A stretch of 64,000 bases of DNA, taken from contig NC_088201.1 in assembly GCF_037126465.1 (NCBI RefSeq), positions 26,024,550-26,088,549 of the forward strand. Direction: 5' to 3'. The notes beneath the pieces are model-generated. The model saw nothing but the letters and a program-made list of their open reading frames with translations, was not told the origin of the DNA and did not search any database. Shown here in pieces: positions 21,094 to 27,857 of the stretch. Each line of letters starts with the position of its first letter. The stretch's first letter is position 1. This stretch comes from Ornithodoros turicata. Its lineage: Eukaryota > Arthropoda > Arachnida > Ixodida > Argasidae. The position numbers were made by a program, and so were the translations under genes.

Positions 21094-21464
21094 CGGCCGA
21101 TCTTAGAAGACATCTCACGCTCCTCAAAGTATTGGCCGCCAGCAAACCGACGCACCGCGCAGAGTTACTTAAAGAGCTCAGCTGCGACGACATTCGAATC
21201 CTTTCGGAAATCTGTCTGAACATTCTACGCGGAAATATCCCACTTTCGACGGAACTTCATAAAAACCTGAAGAAACACAAAAAAATCCTCCGCTTCCTCG
21301 CCTACAAGTCACTTCATAAGTGCCCCCGGCAGTTGAAGAAATATATTAGGGGACAACGAGGTGGTCTCATTCCCATACTTCCACTGCTCCTCTCAGGGCT
21401 ATCAAGTCTCGTGGCGGGAGTCGCCGGGCGAGCGATATCCAAAGCCATCGGTCATGGCTCATAG
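21090..21464 (+). CDS. Small basic protein with C-terminal hydrophobic segment
   Basis: This 124-residue protein overlaps the ATPase stop by 4 nt. The N-terminal 55 residues are helical (LLKELSCDDIRILSEICLNI). A Lys-rich stretch follows (residues 58-90), then a hydrophobic Gly/Leu run (GGLIPILPLLLSGLSSLVAG, about 91-110). Basic plus hydrophobic architecture recalls the small core or membrane-active proteins that sit beside the capsid genes in adintovirus/Polinton elements. I recall similar proteins being compared with adenovirus pX, but this is not certain here. No enzyme motif is present. Confidence 0.7.
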   Translation: MTADLRRHLTLLKVLAASKPTHRAELLKELSCDDIRILSEICLNILRGNIPLSTELHKNLKKHKKILRFLAYKSLHKCPRQLKKYIRGQRGGLIPILPLLLSGLSSLVAGVAGRAISKAIGHGS

Positions 21465-21909
21465 AATAGAAATAGGTGAAGTTCTGAAATCTAACGATTC
21501 GGACGATGTAAAAGTGGGCAAAATACTGGAAGCCCTCTATTACTTGCTGAAGCGAGCTCACTATCATCCTCCTCCTCCTCCTCCTCCTCCTCCTCTGGAA
21601 CCTGTCCATTCGGAGCCCGAACCGGAACCCAATCCATTCGATTTTAATCTTCTACCCTCAGGCGTTGATAAAGCACGCGCGAAATCTGTGCTAAAAGAAT
21701 TGAAGAAAGTTTTCACCTGGCAGGCGGATAATGTGCTAGTATATAGAGGGAAGCGAATCAATCGCTCAAACATTGTGGCTCTCGTGAGCTACTTAGCACG
21801 TCGTAGCGCGCTCATCAAGAAACCCAGCTGGTACAAAAAAGTATCGAAAATTATAAGCGCTCTGAAAATACACCGCATTGCTCGCTGGAGCAAATATGGG
21901 GCCCTATAG
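21454..21909 (+). CDS. Proline-rich linker protein with Polinton-type C-terminal domain
   Basis: I chose the ATG at 21454 (151 residues), which overlaps the previous stop by 11 nt; upstream codons in this frame lie inside the preceding gene. An N-terminal helix (residues 1-32) is followed by a run of nine prolines encoded by CCT repeats and an EPEP-type acidic linker. A globular end contains VLVYRGKRINRSNIVALVSY (about 90-110) and ends in a tryptophan-bearing basic segment. Similar C-terminal domains occur, as I recall, in other arthropod Polintons, function unknown. It overlaps the integrase start by 14 nt. Confidence 0.68.
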   Translation: MAHRIEIGEVLKSNDSDDVKVGKILEALYYLLKRAHYHPPPPPPPPPLEPVHSEPEPEPNPFDFNLLPSGVDKARAKSVLKELKKVFTWQADNVLVYRGKRINRSNIVALVSYLARRSALIKKPSWYKKVSKIISALKIHRIARWSKYGAL

Positions 21910-22921
21910 AAAGATCAAGGAGAAAGGGTTAGGTGGAGTGGATCGGTACCGACGTTATCACAAGCTCACGCGCGCAGAAGCCGTGGAACAGCTGAAAAAA
22001 GAAGATGCTTACACCCTTCACAAGCCAGTGAAGAAAAAATTTAAGCGGCGCTCCATCATCGCAACTCACGTGCGGGATTTATATCAGGCAGACCTTCTGG
22101 ATATGCGCAAATATCAGAAATTTAACAAGGGCTTCAGGTACATCCTAACGGTCATAGATACGCTATCGAGGTACCTGTACATGGTCCCCATTCGCACAAA
22201 GCGCCCGCAAGACGTAAAGAAAGCCTTCCAACGAGTTTTCCGTCACGGAATTCCGAAGAATTTGCTCACGGATCGCGGGAGCGAATTTTGGGGTTCCCCA
22301 GTTCGTCAGTACTTTCAGTCGCTGCTAAATCACTATAGCACACAAAGCGGAATGAAAGCGGCCTCCTGTGAACGCGTGCAGAGAACAATTAGGGAAAGAA
22401 TAGCCAGGCATTTCACTAGTACGGGGAAGTTTAATTATATCAACGCGCTGCCGAAGATAGTGGCCGACTATAACGACTCGGTACACTCTGTCACGGGCGA
22501 AAAGCCGAAAAACGTGAACGCCGGAAATGAAGTAGCTCTGTTCAACAGATTGAATCGTAAGACGACCCCGCGCGAGAGCAAGTATAAATCAGGGGACCAG
22601 GTGCGGCTCGCGTTAGACCGCGGCGTGTTCGCCAAAGGCTACGATCAAAGGTGGACGGCCGAAGTGTTCGAGGTGTCGCGAACGAGAAAGACCGATCCGC
22701 CCGTAGTGTACGTGAAAGATTCGACGGGAAAAGAAATACTGGGATCATTCTACGAGCAGGAGCTGCAGCCAGTCCACCATCTTTCCTCGTACGATAAGCG
22801 ACTCATATCCGCGGTGATTAGAAAGAAGAAAATTAACGGGGTATTGCACTACTTGGTTCGTTGGTTCGGATACGCCAAAGATCACGATTCTTGGGTGCCC
22901 GCCAACGATGTCAGAAAATGA
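21896..22921 (+). CDS. Retroviral-type DDE integrase with chromodomain
   Basis: It inserts the linear element DNA into the host genome. The in-frame ATG at 21896 (MGPYRK) gives 341 residues; an earlier ATG at 21878 adds six. The N-terminal region lacks a clear HHCC zinc site. The rve catalytic core has D in QADLLD (about residue 65), D in LLTDRGSEFW (about 125) and E in SCERVQRT (about 162), so the triad looks complete. The C-terminal chromodomain (about 298-341) shows YLVRWFGYAKDHDSWVP. Chromodomain integrases are typical of Polintons and may steer insertion to marked chromatin. The stop overlaps the penton gene by 14 nt. Confidence 0.93.
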   Translation: MGPYRKIKEKGLGGVDRYRRYHKLTRAEAVEQLKKEDAYTLHKPVKKKFKRRSIIATHVRDLYQADLLDMRKYQKFNKGFRYILTVIDTLSRYLYMVPIRTKRPQDVKKAFQRVFRHGIPKNLLTDRGSEFWGSPVRQYFQSLLNHYSTQSGMKAASCERVQRTIRERIARHFTSTGKFNYINALPKIVADYNDSVHSVTGEKPKNVNAGNEVALFNRLNRKTTPRESKYKSGDQVRLALDRGVFAKGYDQRWTAEVFEVSRTRKTDPPVVYVKDSTGKEILGSFYEQELQPVHHLSSYDKRLISAVIRKKKINGVLHYLVRWFGYAKDHDSWVPANDVRK

Positions 22922-24185
22922 ATTTTACGTGTATCTGCTCTCGAACGCCAGCATGGACCTGTACCCGTCCAACACGCTGAATGACTTCACGATCGCGTTA
23001 GATAAGCCGCTACACCTGGATGATTCGTACGTCGTCGGTCTAGAGGGATTTTCCATTCCCAACAGCTTCCTGAACGTGAACCAAGCGCCTGATAACCTGA
23101 TAACGCTATCAACGGAGAAGTGGCAAACAAAACAGCTCACGTTCGAAGACACGGACACGCTACTGAATAAAATATTCCCCGAATATGGGATAGAGTGGAC
23201 TTACGAGGAAGATCACTACGTGTTTAAGCTACCGTCGCGCGTGCGCTCGGCGAAACTAATCGACAGACCGCTGCATCTCGCCTTTGGAATCGTCGACATC
23301 GATGGAGATCACCGGGAGGGCGGTAAAGTACGCGCCGTCCCAAACGTGTTACCGCTCGCGGAGGAAAGAGCCGTTATGATGCGAGTTCGCCGGGTGATAG
23401 TGATCAATAACGATCTAATTTTAGAACCCCGATCGCTCATTACCGACACATTCAACGAATTCTTCAGAGCGACGAACGATACAGAATCACGGGTGGAATA
23501 CAAAGACAACACTTACTCGCTTTCTCTCCCGACGAATTTCAACTTGTCGACCGAGTTCCTGGACCTCATTCAGGTGAAGCACATCCACGTTGAAGGATCC
23601 CGAAAGCACATCACGTGTAATCCCATAGTGAAGACGTACCGCATCCACATAAACACTCGAGAGACGGAAAGTCGGCGCATTTCACTTCCACCGAATTACT
23701 ACGAAACACCCGAAGCTCTCGTGAGCGCCATCCATGAGCGTCTGCAGCCGGAGGCTTCCCTCACGTACGATGCATGGGCGAGGAAGTGTTCGTTGAGCTT
23801 GCGGGAAAACGTGTCGCTTACATTATCCGATTACTTTGCGTACCTACTGGGTTTCGGCGCGAAAACCGTATTTACGGAAAACGATACGGGCGTCGACGAA
23901 GTGACCATAGATCTTCCCATTAACTGTATTATGATATACACGGATCTCGTCACGCCCTCCGTAGTGGGAAACGGGCGGCATCCGATACTGAAATTAATTC
24001 CATTCGTATACGATAGAACGAAAGAACAACTGAGTTTCAGCTTTCTACCCGTTCAGTATTTTAAGTTAGTGCAGCGCGAAATTTCCTCAATCACCGTCTC
24101 CATACGCGACGACACCGGTCGCAAGCTACCGCTACAAAATCGCGGTAGATCGACGTTGACGCTGCACTTTAAGCATGTACACTAA
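22908..24185 (+). CDS. Minor capsid (penton-like) protein
   Basis: This 425-residue protein is the likely vertex protein of the virion. The N-terminal motif FYVYLLSNASMDLYPSNTL, followed by DFTIALDKPLHL and YVVGLEGFSIP, is the hallmark of the Polinton minor capsid protein, for which a single jelly-roll fold is established by published comparison. A second block, YRIHINTRETESRRISLPPN to LLGFG, fits the C-terminal domain. The ATG lies inside the integrase end and the stop overlaps the next gene by 11 nt. No lesion is seen. Confidence 0.88.
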   Translation: MSENEFYVYLLSNASMDLYPSNTLNDFTIALDKPLHLDDSYVVGLEGFSIPNSFLNVNQAPDNLITLSTEKWQTKQLTFEDTDTLLNKIFPEYGIEWTYEEDHYVFKLPSRVRSAKLIDRPLHLAFGIVDIDGDHREGGKVRAVPNVLPLAEERAVMMRVRRVIVINNDLILEPRSLITDTFNEFFRATNDTESRVEYKDNTYSLSLPTNFNLSTEFLDLIQVKHIHVEGSRKHITCNPIVKTYRIHINTRETESRRISLPPNYYETPEALVSAIHERLQPEASLTYDAWARKCSLSLRENVSLTLSDYFAYLLGFGAKTVFTENDTGVDEVTIDLPINCIMIYTDLVTPSVVGNGRHPILKLIPFVYDRTKEQLSFSFLPVQYFKLVQREISSITVSIRDDTGRKLPLQNRGRSTLTLHFKHVH

Positions 24186-24519
24186 AGCGGTACCAATCTA
24201 CGGATTTGGCGTTCCGACGGTATACAGGTCGCACCTGTACCAGAGGGGAGGCAATTTCTTTTCTCAGCTCGGGCGTTTCGCTATTCCACTCTTTAAACGC
24301 GTATCGCCCTACTTAAAAAAGACGGCTGTTGCGGCCGCTAAGCGCGTGGCCAAAAATCTGTCGGAGGGAGACTCTTTCCGAAGTGCGCTTAAAAGATCGG
24401 CGAAAGATACGGGCCGTGAAATTCTCCGCGACCTCGGAGGGGCTGGCGGGCGAAGAAAGAGGAGAAAACCGGACGTCTTCGACGGCATAAATCACGCTGG
24501 TTGCGCGGCCACAATTTAG
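24175..24519 (+). CDS. Small basic virion-type protein
   Basis: This 114-residue, strongly basic protein sits between the two capsid genes. It has a Gly-rich start (RGGNFFSQLGRFAIPLFKRV, residues 23-42), an Ala/Lys helix (KKTAVAAAKRVAKNL), and a GGRRKRRK tail that could bind DNA or act as a nuclear signal. The GG-x-FF-LGR-x-x-PL-x-K pattern resembles minor core or cement proteins of adenovirus-like elements, but no firm homology can be claimed. It ends 7 bp before the major capsid ATG. Confidence 0.75.
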   Translation: MYTKAVPIYGFGVPTVYRSHLYQRGGNFFSQLGRFAIPLFKRVSPYLKKTAVAAAKRVAKNLSEGDSFRSALKRSAKDTGREILRDLGGAGGRRKRRKPDVFDGINHAGCAATI

Positions 24520-24526
24520 TTGCGAG

Positions 24527-25822
24527 ATGGACACGATTAACGTCGTACATCCCGACACTCCTCTGTTGGATAAGTCGGAAACACAGTTATTTTCCGTGCC
24601 GGGAACGCAGTGGCATATACTGAAGGGGGAATATGAGGTATTCTACCCGGTCGCTGACATATCCTCCGTCATAGAGTTCCAGCTTTCGAATTTGGGGCAC
24701 CACTATCTCGATTTGAACTCCGCGTACATAGTGACGAAAGTCCGCATCGTACGTGACGATGGTTCGCTACCGGAAACACAGGCTGGCGATCGGACGACCT
24801 ACGACGAGGTCTACCCCGTCAACGCGTTCGCCAGCTCGCTTTTCAAGAACGTAGCCGTCTTCTTGAATCAGACCATGATTACGAATAATGATTTGTATAG
24901 CTATAGAAGCTACTTGGATATTTTGCTTCACGCCAGCACCACGGAGCAAAATACCGTGCATAAAGCAGGTCTGTACACGCAAGAAGAAGCGCGTCAAACG
25001 GAAAACAACATTCGCGCTCGTGGACCGGCCGAACGATACAACCTCACACGCGGCGGCAAGACCATCGACCTGGTTTCCAAGATCAACTCGGACATTTTCC
25101 TGCAGCCTAAGCTACTCATATCGGGAGTGGAAATTAGGCTTGTTTTTTATCAAGGCTCCGACGCGTTCCGCATTATGAAGACCGATCAGGAGCAGCACGC
25201 GCATAAAGTGGAAATCATGAGTGCCACCTTGTACATAAAGAAAATCACCGTGTCTCCCAGCCTATTCCTCGGACACGAAACGGAATTGCAGAAGCGCAAG
25301 GCTCTCTACACACTGGCCGGAAGTGAATCGCGTATTCGTTCGCTACCAGTTGGCAACCTGGATGCATGCCTGGAAGATTTATTTCCTGAGAAGATACCGT
25401 CTAAGGTGGTGGTCGCATTCGTGCCCACCCTAGCCTACCAGGGAGCATTCAATCGGGACCCGTACCGATTCGTGAACTGCGACATTGAGTCGGCGACGCT
25501 CACCGTGAACGGGACGCAGCGAATAGACACGTTCGACTTCAGCAATAACCTGAACCACCGAAGCTACTTCAACCTCCTGGAGCAGCTGTGTGAGAAGCAC
25601 GTCTCCTACGAATACGACCACTACGTTGGAAACAAGTTCCTACTGTACTACGACCTGGATCCGGATCAATCCTCCGTCCACCTGTCACCGATCAGGCGTG
25701 GAAACGTTCGTCTGCAGCTCAAGTTCCGACGTGCCTTAGCCGAACCCACAACCGTATTGATACTGTCCGAGAGTGTGCGAATTATGTCCATCGATAAGAA
25801 CAGGAACGTCACACTGGATTAG
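24527..25822 (+). CDS. Major capsid protein, double jelly-roll type
   Basis: This 431-residue protein should form the hexon-like capsomers. The N-terminal block IEFQLSNLGHHYLDLNSAYI, followed by YPVNAFASSLFKNVAVFLNQ and YSYRSYLDILL, is the recognisable Polinton major capsid signature. The double jelly-roll fold of this family is established by structure-based comparison. The C-terminal half contains KVVVAFVPTLAYQGAFNRDP and ends in a strand-rich region. The gene is uninterrupted and is followed after 2 bp by the protease start. Confidence 0.9.
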   Translation: MDTINVVHPDTPLLDKSETQLFSVPGTQWHILKGEYEVFYPVADISSVIEFQLSNLGHHYLDLNSAYIVTKVRIVRDDGSLPETQAGDRTTYDEVYPVNAFASSLFKNVAVFLNQTMITNNDLYSYRSYLDILLHASTTEQNTVHKAGLYTQEEARQTENNIRARGPAERYNLTRGGKTIDLVSKINSDIFLQPKLLISGVEIRLVFYQGSDAFRIMKTDQEQHAHKVEIMSATLYIKKITVSPSLFLGHETELQKRKALYTLAGSESRIRSLPVGNLDACLEDLFPEKIPSKVVVAFVPTLAYQGAFNRDPYRFVNCDIESATLTVNGTQRIDTFDFSNNLNHRSYFNLLEQLCEKHVSYEYDHYVGNKFLLYYDLDPDQSSVHLSPIRRGNVRLQLKFRRALAEPTTVLILSESVRIMSIDKNRNVTLD

Positions 25823-25824
25823 CG

Positions 25825-26259
25825 ATGTTCGAGCAAGATATCGAGAGACTCCTGAAGTACAACGACTACACTTCGGCACTCTTCCGCGGTGTATACGCTC
25901 GAGACGACCGTCTGCCCGCACTGGATAGACCGGGTATGATCGTGGTGAACACCGATCGGCGACAGCAAGCTGGGGAGCACTGGATTTTGTACGCGAAAAT
26001 GAAGGATGACCTCATCTACTTTGATTCCTTCGGATTGCCGCCCATCGAACCCGAGCTGAAACGCCTCACCGTCGACGAATATAATGATGTCTGTATCCAA
26101 AGCCTGTATTCTCCAATGTGTGGTGTGTACTGTTGTATCGCGGCGACATTGTTGGCGAAAGGGAAATCACTGAAGAGCATTGTATCCCTGTTTTCCGATA
26201 ATCTCGCCGCTAATGACCTAAAATCAATAAAGCTGCTAGAAAAGTTGTTTGTCGCTTAA
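25825..26259 (+). CDS. Adenain-like cysteine protease
   Basis: This 144-residue maturation protease has catalytic residues that can be placed as His52 (GEHWIL), Asp67 (YFDSFG), Gln92 (IQS) and Cys99 (MCGVYCC). This is the order of the adenovirus protease (C5) and related Ulp1-type enzymes. It is shorter than adenovirus protease (about 204 residues), which is common in Polintons. It probably processes capsid or core proteins encoded just upstream. No plus-strand AATAAA is obvious right after the stop. Confidence 0.92.
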   Translation: MFEQDIERLLKYNDYTSALFRGVYARDDRLPALDRPGMIVVNTDRRQQAGEHWILYAKMKDDLIYFDSFGLPPIEPELKRLTVDEYNDVCIQSLYSPMCGVYCCIAATLLAKGKSLKSIVSLFSDNLAANDLKSIKLLEKLFVA

Positions 26260-26482
26260 AAACGCCTGGCGTCCTTTATTCTCTATAGCTCCCCACAAAC
26301 TACACTTGCTTAGTCAATGAATACGCGCTATAGCTCCCTATCATATCATTCTATCAATAGAGCTTCCCATCATATCAGCCTATCTTCCTAATCCATCACA
26401 ACAACGCAACATTTAAAATCAGAAATACATGTATTTTTATTTTTCCCGCTGATTACATATGGGACGCGGACTTTCGTCGCGG
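26260..26482. other. Convergent intergenic region
   Basis: It lies between the plus-strand protease and the minus-strand gene. A minus-strand AATAAA is available in the A/T run near 26433-26445, suiting the minus-strand transcript. CTATAGCTCC and ATCATATCA words repeat loosely. Confidence 0.45.
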
Positions 26483-26818
26483 TCACTTCTTCTTCGCGTG
26501 AGTAAAGATGATGTCGGGCGATGCGGCTCTTTTACCATCCCCGAATCTCTCCTTCTTCTCTAGTTTCAGATCTGGTAATTCTCGCATTTCTTGCAAATCT
26601 TCATCCGTGAGTCGCCTAAAACGACTGGGTAGCTACACCTTCACGCGTTTATCGTTGTTCATCAGGAGTTCCACGTACACGGACTCCCCATAGATAGTGT
26701 CCACTTTGCGTAAGTCCAACACGTCGAGCTTTTCGTTGTTTGGAACAATGCTCATTTTCTGAATGTCTCCATCACCGGGTTTCTTTAGTTTATCCAGCTT
26801 CTCGACAATAGATGACAT
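26483..26818 (-). pseudogene. Small Polinton protein with in-frame amber codon
   Basis: The minus-strand frame opens at 26818 (MSSIVEKLDKL), runs 61 codons, meets TAG at 26635-26633, then stays open for 49 more codons to TGA at 26485-26483. The part after the stop begins LPSRFRRLTDEDL, a motif I associate with short Polinton proteins, and ends in a basic KKK tail. It is either a nonsense-mutated gene or one expressed in two lengths: the codon after TAG is CTA, a readthrough-favouring context. Function unknown. It is the only minus-strand gene in the element, transcribed from the divergent region it shares with the polymerase. Confidence 0.7.
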
Positions 26819-26854
26819 ATCTCTCAGTGCAAGTTTCTACGCACGCCAAATGAA

Positions 26855-26915
26855 CTGAAAATGAGGACGACTATTACCTAACTTTCCTCATCTTGAAGAC
26901 AATAGTGAAACATAC
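26855..26915 (-). other. Predicted 61-nt leader intron of the minus-strand gene
   Basis: On the minus strand the donor GTATGT begins at 26915 and the acceptor TTTTCAG ends at 26855. Splicing would leave a short leader ahead of the ATG at 26818. It mirrors the 59-nt leader intron of the polymerase. Confidence 0.5.
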
Positions 26916-26967
26916 CTTTCTCGTTGTGCGCTTCACGAGGAGTCGACCGACGGCTTCACAGACCTCA

Positions 26968-26998
26968 AATGAGTTGTATATATCGCGACTTTTATATA
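26968..26998 (-). promoter_or_regulatory. TATA box and initiator, minus-strand gene
   Basis: TATATAA lies at 26998-26992 on the minus strand. An arthropod-type initiator TCATTT has its A at 26970, 28 bp downstream. The TATA word is palindromic, so its direction comes from the initiator. Confidence 0.5.
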
Positions 26999-27251
26999 AA
27001 GCACCTCCGGAGGAGCGCAAGGGTGGTGCGATTCTGTTTACACAATCACACGGGAACAGCATGTGATATATGATGCGCGCGCGAAGGACATTTGGAAACT
27101 GCATAAGCGAACCCTTTTGTTTTTGGCGCTTGTTTCGGCAATGAGTTGGTTGGCTCATAGGGATATTTTCCTTCAGATAGACTTGTCTCATCAAGCACAA
27201 CAGTTTACTTTTGGTTTTAATACGCGTGGCCTCGGAAAACATGATTTACGT

Positions 27252-27700
27252 GGTGACCCAGTTTCTCGTTACATCACCTTGACGCAACATTTTTTTCACT
27301 AGGGCCCGCCACGATGGGTGGAAGTGCGTTTTTGATATTAAACAGATGGCACCGTCGTGTTGGGGCTTGTCTCAAGGTGACCCAATTTCTCGTTACATTA
27401 CCTTGACGCAACTTCCCCGAGAATAAAACAAAGCTCACCGTTCTATAGTATAAACTCATTTTGACCATGAAGCGCATTTTGATATAAAACAGGCGACCCC
27501 AACGTGTTGGAACATGCAACCGACTCAAGGTGACCCAATTTCTCGGAGAAGACCTATTTACATTACCTTGACGCAACATTTTCTTCGACGGTGAATGCTC
27601 ACCATTGCGGCCGCGCGCGCGCGTTCTGATATTAAACAGATGGCCCCCAACGCGGCCTCATCCTCGAGGTGCCACATGATTTACGACCGCGTGGAAACAA
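27252..27700. repeat. Three diverged repeats in the divergent regulatory region
   Basis: Units start near 27252, 27377 and 27530. Each has GTGACCCARTTTCTCG, then ACATYACCTTGACGCAAC, then GATATTAAACAGATGGC or a variant. In the third unit a 13-base insertion separates the first two blocks. They lie between two divergent promoters, so enhancer or replication roles are possible. Confidence 0.7.
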
Positions 27701-27742
27701 GCGAGCCCCGACGTGTTGGCGCATGTAGCGTGGATGCCGGTT

Positions 27743-27798
27743 TATAAGCCGCGCGATCGCCTCAGGGGGGGAACAGTCTGCTTTCACTCGCTTCACAA
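27743..27798 (+). promoter_or_regulatory. Polymerase promoter and leader exon
   Basis: TATAAG at 27743-27748 is followed about 32 bp later by the initiator-like ACAGTC (A at 27775). A leader of about 24 nt ends at 27798, where the donor GTAAGT begins. Confidence 0.6.
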
Positions 27799-27857
27799 GT
27801 AAGTTATTCCCTCCTTTACTTGTTGCACGTTTCTTACTGATGCGCGTTTATTTTCAG
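27799..27857 (+). other. Predicted 59-nt leader intron of the polymerase
   Basis: The donor GTAAGT is at 27799, and a pyrimidine-rich stretch with TTATTTTCAG ends at 27857. Removing it joins the A at 27798 to TG at 27858 and creates an ATG in frame with the polymerase. Confidence 0.7.
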
